Shown in pieces: positions 26,855-35,620 of a stretch of DNA of 64,000 nucleotides. A program made the translations under genes and the position numbers. A model generated the notes under the pieces. That model was not told where the DNA came from and did not search any database. It was given only the letters and a program-made list of their open reading frames with translations. This DNA is from Denitratisoma sp. DHT3. GTDB lineage: Bacteria; Pseudomonadota; Gammaproteobacteria; Burkholderiales; Rhodocyclaceae. Where the stretch lies: NCBI RefSeq assembly GCF_007833355.1, contig NZ_CP020914.1:730047-794046 (forward strand), given 5' to 3'. How positions within the stretch are numbered: position 1 is the first letter of the stretch; each line of letters opens with the position of its first letter.

Positions 26855-27628
26855 ATGGACAGATTGCATGGCAAGGTCGCTATCGTCACCGGTGGCGCTC
26901 GAGGGATGGGGGAGGCGACGGTTCGCCTGTTCGTTGAAAACGGTGCGAAGGTCGTGATCGGCGATGTGCTCGACAGCGCCGGCGAGGCTCTGGCCCAAGA
27001 GCTGGGGCCCAATGCCGCCTTCGTGCACATGGATGTCAGCCAGCAGGCCGACTGGGACAAGGCAGTGGCCCGGGCCCGGGCCTTTGGCTCCCTCAACGTG
27101 CTGGTGAACAACGCGGCAATCCTGAATGCCAAGGCCATCAAGGATATGACCGAGGACGACTATATGGCCGTGATCCGGGTGAATCAGTTGGGTCCCTTCC
27201 TCGGCATCCGCTCCGTTCTCGAGCCCATGAAGACTGCGGGGAAGGGTTCCATCATCAACATTTCGTCCATCGACGGTTTCCAGGCCAAGAATGGCCTCGC
27301 CGCCTACGCTTCCAGCAAATGGGCGGTGCGCGGGCTGACCAAGGCGGCGGCCATCGAACTGGGGCCCTATGGCATCCGCGTGAATACCGTGCATCCCGGC
27401 GGCATCTTCACCGACATGGGTGGCCGTTCCGAGCAGAACAGCGATCCCCGGTCCATGGATGCCTTCTATCGCGCCATACCGATTCCCCGCGTCGGTCTTC
27501 CCCATGAAGTGGCCTATGTCACGCTGTTCCTGGCCACCGACGAAGCCTCCTACACCACCGGCGCCGAATTCCTGGCCGACGGCGGCTGGGCGGCCGGCCT
27601 GCGCAACGACGCGCTGCCCACTTCGTAA
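26855..27628 (+). CDS. Short-chain dehydrogenase/reductase, hydroxysteroid dehydrogenase-like
   Basis: 257 residues, classical SDR. It has the NAD(P)-binding TGGARGMGE near residue 12, D in IGDVLD suggesting NAD(H) preference, NNAAI, and the catalytic Ser-Tyr-Lys as ISSIDGFQAKNGLAAYASSKWAV. The C-terminus TTGAEFLADGGWAAG and the overall pattern resemble 3-alpha(20-beta)-hydroxysteroid and cyclic alcohol dehydrogenases more than FabG. The substrate is not certain. A strong GGAGGAATAAAG Shine-Dalgarno precedes the ATG. With the EthD-like gene it interrupts the usual rluC-HAD-sppA order, which suggests acquisition. Confidence 0.8.
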   Translation: MDRLHGKVAIVTGGARGMGEATVRLFVENGAKVVIGDVLDSAGEALAQELGPNAAFVHMDVSQQADWDKAVARARAFGSLNVLVNNAAILNAKAIKDMTEDDYMAVIRVNQLGPFLGIRSVLEPMKTAGKGSIINISSIDGFQAKNGLAAYASSKWAVRGLTKAAAIELGPYGIRVNTVHPGGIFTDMGGRSEQNSDPRSMDAFYRAIPIPRVGLPHEVAYVTLFLATDEASYTTGAEFLADGGWAAGLRNDALPTS

Positions 27629-27641
27629 TAAGCCCTGATCC

Positions 27642-27664
27642 GGGAGGGGCGGTCCGTGCCTCCC
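27642..27664 (+). terminator. Possible terminator after the SDR gene
   Basis: Stem gggagg/cctccc with an 11-nt loop, followed by cacccgcttttctc. A short T run follows after several bases, so it is only a candidate. Confidence 0.35.
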
Positions 27665-27684
27665 ACCCGCTTTTCTCGATTCCC

Positions 27685-28341
27685 ATGCCCAAAACCTTCG
27701 ATCTGATTGTCTTCGACTGGGACGGAACCCTGATGGATTCCGCCGCCGCCATCGCCTCCGCCATCCGCGCCGCGGCACGGGATCTCGGATTGGAACCGCC
27801 CAGCGACGCGCAGGCCCGCCACGTCATCGGCCTGGGGCTGCAGGACGCGCTGGCGCAGGCACTGCCGCAGTTGGAGCCGCATCGCTACGCGGAGATCAGC
27901 GAGCGCTATCGCTACCACTATCTGTCGCAGGACCGGGATCTCAGCCTCTTCACCGGCATCGCCGAGTTGCTGGCGGAACTCAGCGGGGCCGGACACATGC
28001 TGGCGGTCGCCACCGGCAAGAGCCGCCTGGGGCTGAATCGCGCCCTGGAAGCCAGCGGCGTGGGCGGATTCTTTCAAGGCACCCGCTGCGCCGACGAGTG
28101 TTTTTCCAAGCCCCACCCGCAGATGCTGGAAGAGCTGATGGCGGAGTTCGGCACCCGGTCCGAGGCCACGCTGATGATCGGTGATACCACCCATGACCTG
28201 CAAATGGCACGGAATGCCGGGGTGGCGGCGCTGGCCGTGAGCTACGGCGCGCATCCGCGGCGGACGCTGGAGGCGGAGTCGCCGTTGCTTTGCGCCGACA
28301 CCGTGGTCGATCTGGCCGCCTGGTTGCGGACGAACGGCTGA
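27685..28341 (+). CDS. HAD-IA family phosphatase (phosphoglycolate phosphatase-like)
   Basis: 218 residues. Motif I FDWDGTLMDS carries the nucleophilic aspartate, motif II is VATGKS, the lysine motif is CFSKPHPQML, and motif III/IV is LMIGDTTHDLQMA. The four-helix cap of subfamily IA is between residues ~20 and 85. Related genes next to rluC are annotated as phosphoglycolate phosphatase or pyrophosphatase. The substrate cannot be decided from motifs. It precedes sppA by 48 bp, as in other betaproteobacteria. Confidence 0.85.
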   Translation: MPKTFDLIVFDWDGTLMDSAAAIASAIRAAARDLGLEPPSDAQARHVIGLGLQDALAQALPQLEPHRYAEISERYRYHYLSQDRDLSLFTGIAELLAELSGAGHMLAVATGKSRLGLNRALEASGVGGFFQGTRCADECFSKPHPQMLEELMAEFGTRSEATLMIGDTTHDLQMARNAGVAALAVSYGAHPRRTLEAESPLLCADTVVDLAAWLRTNG

Positions 28342-28389
28342 CGCGACGGGTATACTGCGCACCCTTGATTTTTTTGCGCCGATGCCGCC

Positions 28390-29337
28390 GTGAGCGACAA
28401 CAACGACCTCCGCTGGGAACGCCAGGTTCTCGAAAAACTCGCCCTCGACACCCTGGCCGAGCAGCGCCGCCGGCGCCGCTGGGGCATTCTCTTCAAGACC
28501 CTGGGTTTCATCTATCTGGGCGTGGTGCTGGCCATGGTGGCCGATTGGGGCGGCGAGGCGGAAAAGCTGGCGGAGAGCAAGCGCCACACGTCGCTGGTCC
28601 AGGTCGCCGGCGTGATTTCGGCGAAATCCGACGCCAGCGCCGAGCATGTGGTCAGCGCCTTGCAGTCGGCCTTCGAAAGCAAGGGCACGGCCGGGGTGGT
28701 TCTGCTGATCAACAGCCCGGGCGGCAGCCCGGTCCAGGCCGGGATCATCAATGACGAGGTGCGCCGTTTGCGCGCCCGGTCGCCGCAGATACCGGTCTAT
28801 GCGGTGGTGGAGGACATCTGCGCCTCCGGCGGCTACTATGTGGCCGCCGCCGCCGACCGGATTTATGTAGACAAGGCCAGCATCGTCGGCTCCATCGGCG
28901 TGTTGATGGACGGATTCGGCTTCACCGGGACCATGGACAAGCTGGGCGTGGAGCGTCGCCTGCTGACCGCCGGCGCCAACAAGGGTTTCCTCGATCCCTT
29001 CTCGCCGCAGAACGCCCAGCACAAGGAGCACGCCCAGCGGATGCTCAACGAGATCCACCAGCAGTTCATCGACGTGGTGCGCCAGGGGCGTGGCAAGCGG
29101 CTGAAGGAGACTCCGGAGATGTTTTCCGGCCTGATGTGGACCGGCAGCAAGAGCATCGAACTGGGCCTGGCCGACGCCTACGGCACCGTGGAGTCGGTGG
29201 CCCGTGACGTGATCAAGGCCGAGGACATCCGGGACTACACCGTCAAGCCCAATTTCGCCGAGAAATTTGCCCAGCGCTTCGGTGCCGACGTGGCCGAGGG
29301 CATGGCCGGCGCCTTGGCGCGGTTTTCCCTGAGGTAG
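28390..29337 (+). CDS. sppA: Signal peptide peptidase SppA, short form
   Basis: Inner-membrane serine protease that degrades cleaved signal peptides. 315 residues, the short SppA36 type. One N-terminal membrane segment (WGILFKTLGFIYLGVVLAMVA) anchors a periplasmic S49 domain with NSPGGSPVQAG, the nucleophile in ICASGGYYVAAAADRI, and VGSIGVLMDGFGF. The GTG at 28390 is used: the nearby ATG at 28382 opens only a three-codon frame that ends at TGA. The gene converges with the methyltransferase that follows. Confidence 0.9.
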   Translation: MSDNNDLRWERQVLEKLALDTLAEQRRRRRWGILFKTLGFIYLGVVLAMVADWGGEAEKLAESKRHTSLVQVAGVISAKSDASAEHVVSALQSAFESKGTAGVVLLINSPGGSPVQAGIINDEVRRLRARSPQIPVYAVVEDICASGGYYVAAAADRIYVDKASIVGSIGVLMDGFGFTGTMDKLGVERRLLTAGANKGFLDPFSPQNAQHKEHAQRMLNEIHQQFIDVVRQGRGKRLKETPEMFSGLMWTGSKSIELGLADAYGTVESVARDVIKAEDIRDYTVKPNFAEKFAQRFGADVAEGMAGALARFSLR

Positions 29338-29341
29338 TCGC

Positions 29342-30112
29342 TCAGCGGCGGCGCGGTCGGGGTTCCGCCCGTCGCTGCGTCTTGTCCGGCTGCCGGGCGG
29401 TCGCTTCGGCGAGCAGCAGGAAGACGGTGGGGCGCCGTTCCAGGTCCGGTGCTGGTGCGATCCGCCATTGCTCGATGGTCCGGGTGGCGATGGCTTCCGT
29501 CGGCAGCGTCAGGTCCGTCGCCAGGCAGATTCGGGTCGAGGCATGGCACCCCTGGAGCAGGGCCTGGAACAGGGCGGCGTTGCGGTAGGGCGTCTCGATG
29601 AACAACTGGGTCTGGTTGTTTCGTTGGGAGTCGCGTTCCAGTTCGGCGATCCGTTGGCCGCGTTCCGGTTCCCGGGCCGGCAGGTAGCCGTGAAAGGCGA
29701 AACGCTGGCCGTCCAGGCCGGAGGCCATCAGGGCCAGCAGCAGGGAGGAGGGGCCCACCAGGGGGCGCACCGCGATCCCCAGTTCATGGGCCCGGCGCAC
29801 CAGCAGGGCGCCGGGGTCGGCCACGCCTGGACAACCAGCTTCGGACATCAGCCCCAGGTCATGCCCGGCCCGTACCGGCGCGAGCAGTCGCTCCAGGTCG
29901 GCCGCGGTCGGGTGTTCGGGGAGTTCTTCGATGGCGATGTCCCGCAGGGGCGTCGGATGCTCCAGGCGCTTGAGTTCGGCGCGGGCGGTCTTGGCGTTCT
30001 CGACGACGTAGTGGGTCAGGCGGCAGGCTCGATCCCGGGTCGCGGCGGGCAGGAACTGCGGCCAGGGAACATCCCCCAGGGCGACGGGGATCAGGTACAG
30101 CGTGCCGGCCAT
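29342..30112 (-). CDS. Tetrapyrrole-methylase-fold SAM methyltransferase, RsmI-related
   Basis: 256 residues from the ATG at 30112, which overlaps the maf stop (ATGA). The fold is that of RsmI/CbiF: TLYLIPVALGD at the N-terminus, MSEAGCPGVADPG as the SAM-binding loop, and LVGPSSLLLALMASGL. RsmI 2'-O-methylates C1402 of 16S rRNA, but this protein has a divergent start (VPWPQFLP where RsmI has a different loop). It belongs to the RsmI-like paralogue group often beside maf in betaproteobacteria, so its substrate is uncertain. Its C-terminus is Arg-rich. Confidence 0.82.
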   Translation of the reverse strand: MAGTLYLIPVALGDVPWPQFLPAATRDRACRLTHYVVENAKTARAELKRLEHPTPLRDIAIEELPEHPTAADLERLLAPVRAGHDLGLMSEAGCPGVADPGALLVRRAHELGIAVRPLVGPSSLLLALMASGLDGQRFAFHGYLPAREPERGQRIAELERDSQRNNQTQLFIETPYRNAALFQALLQGCHASTRICLATDLTLPTEAIATRTIEQWRIAPAPDLERRPTVFLLLAEATARQPDKTQRRAEPRPRRR

Positions 30113-30690
30113 CAGGGCAGTTCCACCCCTTCGGCGCGCAGCATCTGGCACAGGGCGATCAAGGGCAGGCCCACCAGGGCGTTGGGGTCGTCGCCGCGCA
30201 TGGCCTCCATCAGGGAAATGCCCAGTCCCTCGGATTTGGCGCTGCCGGCGCAGCCGAGGGCATCCTCCTTGTCCAGGTAGCGGCTGATCTCGGCGTCCGA
30301 GAGTTCGCGGAAATGCACCTCGGTGGGGATGCCGCGCAGATGGCTACGCCCGGTGGCGGCATTGAGCAAGCACAAACCGGTATGGAAAATCACCGTTTTT
30401 CCACTCATGGCGCGCAGCTGTCTGCTGGCATTCTCTCGCGTCCCCGGTTTGCCGAAGCGTTGTTCGCCGTGGAAGGCCACCTGGTCGCTGCCGATGATCA
30501 GCGCATCGGGAAACCGGCCGGCGACTGCTTGGGCCTTGGCCAGCGCGAGGCGCTCCGCGGTGAGCGCCGGCGCTTCGCCGGGCAGTGGTGTTTCATCGAC
30601 GTCGGGGGCGGCGGTTTCGAAGGGAAGCTGGAGCCTGGACAGCAATTCCCGGCGAAAGACTGAAGTGGATGCGAGAACCAGCCGGCGCAT
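30112..30690 (-). CDS. Maf-like nucleotide pyrophosphatase (YceF type)
   Basis: Hydrolyses non-canonical nucleoside triphosphates to monophosphates; YceF-type members prefer 7-methyl-GTP. About 192 residues. Conserved parts are [11 protein letters not shown] at the N-terminus, [16 protein letters not shown] with the catalytic aspartate, and GKPGTRENA. The SDQV variant fits the YceF clade better than the Maf/YhdE clade. I used the ATG at 30690; an upstream in-frame ATG at 30729 would overlap the divergent gene. Start codons of maf and yceD are only 29 bp apart. Confidence 0.88.
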   Translation of the reverse strand: MRRLVLASTSVFRRELLSRLQLPFETAAPDVDETPLPGEAPALTAERLALAKAQAVAGRFPDALIIGSDQVAFHGEQRFGKPGTRENASRQLRAMSGKTVIFHTGLCLLNAATGRSHLRGIPTEVHFRELSDAEISRYLDKEDALGCAGSAKSEGLGISLMEAMRGDDPNALVGLPLIALCQMLRAEGVELP

Positions 30691-30719
30691 GTTTTTGTTT
30701 TGACTAGAAAAGGGCCGGC

Positions 30720-31250
30720 ATGATAGCATTCGCGCCCTTTATGTCGCAGAAGCTCAGACAGGATCTCGCCGGGACGGTCATCGACAGTCTCGAATTCGCC
30801 CGGGACGCGGGCCGGATATCCGGCTCGATCCCAGTGGCGGCGCTGGCGCGGCTGGGCGATATGCTGGCGAACGATAGCGGGGTCCTGGATTACGGGATTC
30901 GCGGCGAGCGCGATCATCAGGGCGCGAGTTATCTGGTGGTCGAGGCGGATGGCGAGGTGATGTTGCGCTGCCAGCGTTGTCTGCATGAAATGGCGGTGCC
31001 GCTGCATGTCGCGGCCCGGCTGCGTCTGGTGGCTCCCGGCGCGCCGTGGCCGGAAGACGACCTGGAGGACGACAGCGCCGACGCGATCGAGGCGGACAAG
31101 GCGTTGGCCCTGCTGCCCCTGGTCGAGGACGAGGTGCTGCTGGCCTTGCCGCTGGCGCCCCGCCACGAGCATTGCGAGCCGCCGGCGCCGTTGAGGGATG
31201 AACAGGAGCCATCGCCGTTCGCGGCGCTGGCAAAGCTGAAGAAGCAGTAA
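30720..31250 (+). CDS. yceD: DUF177/YceD family protein, 23S rRNA accumulation-linked
   Basis: 176 residues, matching the YceD family that lies directly before rpmF in most bacteria and has been linked to 23S rRNA accumulation. A metal-binding-like CQRCL near residue 82 and an acidic middle ([18 protein letters not shown]) with [13 protein letters not shown] are characteristic. The ATG at 30720 has AAAAGGG upstream. The second in-frame ATG at 30741 lacks a ribosome site. rpmF follows after 23 bp. Confidence 0.88.
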   Translation: MIAFAPFMSQKLRQDLAGTVIDSLEFARDAGRISGSIPVAALARLGDMLANDSGVLDYGIRGERDHQGASYLVVEADGEVMLRCQRCLHEMAVPLHVAARLRLVAPGAPWPEDDLEDDSADAIEADKALALLPLVEDEVLLALPLAPRHEHCEPPAPLRDEQEPSPFAALAKLKKQ

Positions 31251-31273
31251 CGATTTAATGCAAGGAGTCTGAA

Positions 31274-31453
31274 ATGGCCGTTCAACAGAACAAGAAATCC
31301 CCCTCCAAGCGTGGCATGCATCGTGCCCACGACTTCCTGACCAACCCGCCGCTGGCGGTCGAGCCCACCACGGGCGAGGTCCATCTGCGTCACCACATCT
31401 CCCCGTCCGGCGTGTATCGCGGCAAGAAGGTGCTGAAGGCCAAGGGCGAATAA
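31274..31453 (+). CDS. rpmF: 50S ribosomal protein L32
   Basis: 59 residues, basic, starting [20 protein letters not shown], the standard L32 N-terminus, with [14 protein letters not shown] at the end. The zinc-binding cysteines of some L32 forms are absent here ([12 protein letters not shown]), as in most gammaproteobacterial and betaproteobacterial L32 proteins. AAGGAG precedes the ATG by about 7 nt. It ends in front of a strong terminator. Confidence 0.96.
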   Translation: MAVQQNKKSPSKRGMHRAHDFLTNPPLAVEPTTGEVHLRHHISPSGVYRGKKVLKAKGE

Positions 31454-31468
31454 CTCCCAGGATCGAAA

Positions 31469-31502
31469 TGGCCGAATGCGTCGAACGCATTCGGCCTTTT
31501 TC
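31469..31502 (+). terminator. Intrinsic terminator after rpmF
   Basis: A perfect 11-bp stem (31470-31480/31486-31496, ggccgaatgcg) with loop tcgaa, followed by five T. The plsX start is only 13 nt beyond it. Confidence 0.9.
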
Positions 31503-31515
31503 TTGATTCGAAACG

Positions 31516-32544
31516 ATGGCGATCACCATCGCAGTGGATTGCATGGGGGGTGACCACGGACCGTCGGTCACCGTTCCCGCGACATTGGAGTTCTTGCGGC
31601 GCGATGCCGACAGCGCAGTCATCCTCGTGGGCCAGGAGGAGGTGTTGCGCCCCATGGTCGCCACGATCCAGGGACAGTTCGGTTCGCGTCTGGTGCTGCG
31701 CCACGCCAGCGAAGTCGTGGCCATGGACGAGCCCGTCGCCTCGGCCCTGCGCAACAAGCGCGATTCCTCGATGCGCGTCTGCGCCAACCTGGTCAAGGAA
31801 GGCGTCGCCGATGCCGCCTTGTCGGCCGGCAATACCGGCGCCCTGATGGCGATCTCCCGCTTCGTCCTGAAGACGCTGCCGGGTATCGACCGCCCCGCGA
31901 TCGCCGGCATCCTGCCCACCCACGACGGCCATGTCTATGTGCTCGATCTGGGCGCCAATGTGGACTGCCAGCCGGAGCACCTGCTGCAGTTCGGCATCAT
32001 GGGTTCGGTGCTGGTTTCCGCCCTGGAGCACAAGGAGCGCCCCCGCGTCGGCCTGTTGAACATCGGCGAGGAGGACATCAAGGGCAACGATGTCGTCAAG
32101 CGGGCGGCCGAGCTGCTGAAGGACAGCGACATCAATTTCATCGGCAATGTCGAAGGCAACGACATCTTCCGCGGCACCGCCGACATCGTGGTCTGCGACG
32201 GATTCGTCGGCAACGTGGTGCTGAAGGCGGCGGAAGGGCTGGCGACGATGATCGCCGGCGGCCTCAAGGAAGAGTTCTACCGCAGCCCCTGGTCCAAGCT
32301 CGCCGCCCTGATCTCGATGCCGGTGATCAAGGCGTTCAAGCAGCGTTTCGATCACCGCGCATACAATGGCGCCGGCTTGCTGGGGCTCAACGGCATCGTC
32401 TTCAAGAGCCATGGCTCGGCCGACGCCTATGCCTTCCGCTGCGCCCTGAACCGTGCCGCCGAGGCGGCGCGCAACCAGCTGACGGACAAGATCGTCAGCC
32501 GCATGGCCGTCATGACGGCATCACCGGATTCCGCCACTTTATGA
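31516..32544 (+). CDS. plsX: Phosphate acyltransferase PlsX
   Basis: Converts acyl-ACP to acyl-phosphate for phospholipid synthesis and is associated with the membrane surface. 342 residues with the PlsX N-terminus [12 protein letters not shown], the SAGNTGALM block near residue 103, GAN in [18 protein letters not shown], and [15 protein letters not shown]. There is no Shine-Dalgarno upstream: the ATG follows the rpmF terminator after 13 nt. The stop overlaps the fabH start (ATGA). Confidence 0.96.
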   Translation: MAITIAVDCMGGDHGPSVTVPATLEFLRRDADSAVILVGQEEVLRPMVATIQGQFGSRLVLRHASEVVAMDEPVASALRNKRDSSMRVCANLVKEGVADAALSAGNTGALMAISRFVLKTLPGIDRPAIAGILPTHDGHVYVLDLGANVDCQPEHLLQFGIMGSVLVSALEHKERPRVGLLNIGEEDIKGNDVVKRAAELLKDSDINFIGNVEGNDIFRGTADIVVCDGFVGNVVLKAAEGLATMIAGGLKEEFYRSPWSKLAALISMPVIKAFKQRFDHRAYNGAGLLGLNGIVFKSHGSADAYAFRCALNRAAEAARNQLTDKIVSRMAVMTASPDSATL

Positions 32545-33509
32545 GTTACGCCAAGATTACCGGCACCGGCAGCTACCTCCCGGGAGAGCCGATCAGCAAC
32601 AGCGATCTGATTGCCGCCCACGGACTGGAGTCCAACGACGAGTGGATCGTCGAGCGCACCGGCATCCGCTTCCGTCACCTGGCACCCGCCGGCATGGCCG
32701 CCAGCGACCTGGCGGCGCAAGCCTGCCGCCGCGCCCTGGAAGCCGCGGGCCGCAAGCCGGAGGAAGTGGATCTGATCATCGTCGCCACGTCCACCCCGGA
32801 TTATATTTTCCCCAGCACGGCGGCCATTCTGCAGTCCAAGCTGGGTGTGACCAACCAGTCGCCGGCCTTCGACGTGCAGGCGGTGTGCACCGGTTTCGCC
32901 TACGCCCTGTCGATCGCCGAGAAGTTCATCCAGTCCGGCAGCAGCCGTTGCGCCCTGGTGGTGGGCGCCGAGGTGTTTTCCCGCATCCTGGACTGGAAGG
33001 ACCGCGGCACCTGCGTCCTGTTCGGCGACGGCGCCGGCGCGGTGGTGCTCGAAGCCAGCGACGAACCGGGCATCCTGTCCTCGGCGCTCCATGCCGATGG
33101 TTCACACCACGGCATTCTCTCGGTGCCCGGCCATCTCTGCGGCGGCCTGCCGATCGGCGATCCATTCCTGCGCATGGACGGCCAGGCGGTGTTCAAGTTC
33201 GCCGTGCGGGTCCTCGCCGAGGTCGCCCACGAGGTGCTGGACAAGGCCGGTCGCACCGTCGATCAGGTGGATTGGCTGATCCCTCACCAGGCCAACGTCC
33301 GCATCATTCAATCCACCGGCAAGAAATTGGGCCTGCCGGCGGAGAAGTGCATCGTCACCGTGGATCGCCACGGCAACACTTCGGCGGCGTCGATCCCCCT
33401 GGCCCTGGACGAGGCGGTCCGCGCCGGCACCGTCCGACGCGGCGAGACCCTCCTGCTGGAGGGCGTCGGCGGCGGCTTCACCTGGGGCGCCGCCCTTCTT
33501 ACTTTCTGA
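32541..33509 (+). CDS. fabH: Beta-ketoacyl-ACP synthase III
   Basis: Starts each fatty acid by condensing acetyl-CoA with malonyl-ACP. 322 residues of thiolase fold. The catalytic triad is visible: C116 in [11 protein letters not shown], histidine in [10 protein letters not shown], and asparagine in HGNTSAAS. The C-terminal [11 protein letters not shown] is standard. The start overlaps plsX by four bases and fabD follows after 16 bp. Confidence 0.97.
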   Translation: MSYAKITGTGSYLPGEPISNSDLIAAHGLESNDEWIVERTGIRFRHLAPAGMAASDLAAQACRRALEAAGRKPEEVDLIIVATSTPDYIFPSTAAILQSKLGVTNQSPAFDVQAVCTGFAYALSIAEKFIQSGSSRCALVVGAEVFSRILDWKDRGTCVLFGDGAGAVVLEASDEPGILSSALHADGSHHGILSVPGHLCGGLPIGDPFLRMDGQAVFKFAVRVLAEVAHEVLDKAGRTVDQVDWLIPHQANVRIIQSTGKKLGLPAEKCIVTVDRHGNTSAASIPLALDEAVRAGTVRRGETLLLEGVGGGFTWGAALLTF

Positions 33510-33525
33510 ATTTTCCGAGAACGAC

Positions 33526-34458
33526 ATGAAATTTGCGCTCGTTTTTCCCGGCCAGGGCTCGCAGTCCGTCGGCATGATGAATGCCTATGGCGACAGCCCG
33601 GTGATCCGCGCCACCTTCGACGAAGCCTCTGCCGCCCTCGGCCGCGACCTCTGGCAACTGGCGGCGGAGGGGCCCGCCGAGGCCCTGAGCCAGACCGTGA
33701 ATACCCAGCCCCTGATGCTGACCGCGGGCATCGCCGCCTGGCGTCTGTGGCGGGAGATGGGCGGCGCCCAGCCGGCCATGGTGGCCGGACACAGCCTGGG
33801 CGAGTATTCGGCGCTGGTGGCCGCGGGCGTGCTGTCGTTGCGGGACGCCGTGCCGCTGGTGGAACTGCGCGCCAAGGCCATGCAGGAAGCCGTGCCCGCC
33901 GGGACCGGCGCGATGGCGGCGATCCTGGGCATGGATGCCGAAGCGATCAAGGCCGTCTGCGCGGAATGCGCCCAGGGCGAGGTGGTGGAGGCCGTGAATT
34001 TCAACGCGCCGGAGCAGACCGTCATCGCCGGCCATGCCGCGGCCGTGCAGCGCGCGGCCGACGCCTGCAAGGCGAAGGGCGCCAAGCGGGCCGTGATGCT
34101 GCCGGTGTCGGCGCCGTTCCATTGCTCCCTGATGCAGCCCGCGGCGGAAAAGCTGAAGGCGCGGCTGGCGGAACTGGAATTCGCCGTTCCCGCGATTCCG
34201 GTGGTGAACAACGTCGACGTGGCCGTGGTCGGCGATCCGGCCGCGATCAAGGATGCCCTGGTGCGCCAGGCCGCCGCGCCGGTGCGCTGGGTGGAGATCA
34301 TGCGGGCGATGCAGGCGGCGGGTATCGGCCAAGTGTATGAATGCGGGCCCGGCAAGGTGCTGGCCGGCGTCACCAAACGTTGCGCCGACGGCCTGACCGG
34401 CGGCGCCATGGCCGATCTGGCCGGTATCGAGGCGGCACTGGCTGCCGTTGCAGGTTGA
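33526..34458 (+). CDS. fabD: Malonyl-CoA:ACP transacylase
   Basis: Loads malonyl groups on ACP. 310 residues. It begins FALVFPGQGSQSVGM and has the nucleophilic serine in VAGHSLGEYSAL, the catalytic histidine in PVSAPFHCSLM, and the glutamine in FPGQGSQ for the oxyanion hole. fabG starts 10 bp after the stop. Confidence 0.97.
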   Translation: MKFALVFPGQGSQSVGMMNAYGDSPVIRATFDEASAALGRDLWQLAAEGPAEALSQTVNTQPLMLTAGIAAWRLWREMGGAQPAMVAGHSLGEYSALVAAGVLSLRDAVPLVELRAKAMQEAVPAGTGAMAAILGMDAEAIKAVCAECAQGEVVEAVNFNAPEQTVIAGHAAAVQRAADACKAKGAKRAVMLPVSAPFHCSLMQPAAEKLKARLAELEFAVPAIPVVNNVDVAVVGDPAAIKDALVRQAAAPVRWVEIMRAMQAAGIGQVYECGPGKVLAGVTKRCADGLTGGAMADLAGIEAALAAVAG

Positions 34459-34468
34459 GGAAGCGAAT

Positions 34469-35209
34469 ATGTTGAAAGGCCAGATCGCGTTGGTGACCGG
34501 CGCTTCCCGCGGCATCGGCCGCGCCATTGCGCTGGAACTGGGCGCCCAGGGGGCGACGGTGGTCGGCACGGCGACCTCCGAAGCCGGCGCCGCCGAAATC
34601 CAGAATGCGCTCGACGCCGCCGGCATCGTCGGTTGGGGCGCGGTGCTGAATGTGACCGACGCCGCTTCGGGCGAGTCCCTGCTCGCCGAAATCGAGAAGA
34701 AATATGGTCCGGTGGGCATCCTCGTCAATAACGCCGGCATCACCCGCGACAACCTGGCGATGCGGATGAAGGACGAGGAATGGGACGCCGTGGCGGACAC
34801 CAACCTGAAGTCGGTGTTCCGCATGTGCAAGCTGGTGATGCGCGGCATGATGAAGGCCCGCGCCGGCCGCATCATCAACATCACTTCGGTGGTCGGCGCC
34901 GCCGGCAATCCGGGGCAGGCCAACTACGCCGCCGCCAAGGCCGGCGTGGCCGGCATGACCCGCGCCCTGGCCCAGGAACTGGGTAGCCGCAACATCACGG
35001 TGAATTGCGTGGCGCCCGGCTTCATCGATACCGACATGACCCGCGCTCTGCCGGACGCGCAGCGGGGCGCCCTGCTGGGCAGGATTCCGCTCAACCGCCT
35101 CGGCCAGGCCGACGAGGTGGCGGCGGCGGTGGCGTTCCTCGCCAGCCCCAAGGCCGGATACGTCACCGGTTCCGAGCTGCATGTCAATGGCGGTATGTAC
35201 ATGTGTTGA
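34469..35209 (+). CDS. fabG: 3-oxoacyl-ACP reductase
   Basis: NADPH-dependent reduction of beta-ketoacyl-ACP. 246 residues. TGASRGIGRAIALEL binds the cofactor, NNAGITRDNLAMRM is typical of FabG, and the catalytic Ser-Tyr-Lys are in ITSVVGAAGNPGQANYAAAK. I used the ATG at 34469, which has GAGGAAG upstream. An in-frame start at 34448 lies inside fabD. A 141-bp gap follows before acpP. Confidence 0.97.
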   Translation: MLKGQIALVTGASRGIGRAIALELGAQGATVVGTATSEAGAAEIQNALDAAGIVGWGAVLNVTDAASGESLLAEIEKKYGPVGILVNNAGITRDNLAMRMKDEEWDAVADTNLKSVFRMCKLVMRGMMKARAGRIINITSVVGAAGNPGQANYAAAKAGVAGMTRALAQELGSRNITVNCVAPGFIDTDMTRALPDAQRGALLGRIPLNRLGQADEVAAAVAFLASPKAGYVTGSELHVNGGMYMC

Positions 35210-35350
35210 CCCTCCTGTTGCCGCGACTGGCACGGCGACGCTTTTTGGTAAACTAGCCAGGTTTTACAGTTGTGGAGCAACGCGGGTTTCTCGCGCCAGC
35301 CCCGACTTCTTTTTCTCACTACACCCGATCAATCAGGGAAGGAGCTGCAA

Positions 35351-35590
35351 ATGGAGAATATCGAACAGCGCGTCAAGAAAATCGTCGCCGACCAGCTGGG
35401 CGTGAACGAGGCCGACATCAAGAACGAGTCTTCCTTCGTGGATGACCTGGGCGCGGATTCCCTGGATACCGTCGAACTGGTGATGGCCCTGGAGGAAGAG
35501 TTCGAGTGCGAGATTCCCGACGAGGAAGCCGAGAAGATCACCACGGTCCAGCAGGCGATCGACTACGTCAATAACAACGTCAAGAAGTAA
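35351..35590 (+). CDS. acpP: Acyl carrier protein
   Basis: Small acidic carrier of acyl chains. 79 residues with S37 in the [20 protein letters not shown] block, the site of 4'-phosphopantetheine attachment (by AcpS, encoded at 57155). It is highly acidic, as usual. The 141-bp upstream gap, including an AT-rich ggtaaactag, probably holds its own strong promoter, since ACP is made in excess over the Fab enzymes. AAGGAG precedes the ATG. Confidence 0.98.
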   Translation: MENIEQRVKKIVADQLGVNEADIKNESSFVDDLGADSLDTVELVMALEEEFECEIPDEEAEKITTVQQAIDYVNNNVKK

Positions 35591-35620
35591 TAATCCATAC
35601 CAATCTCGCAGGAGTCCGCC

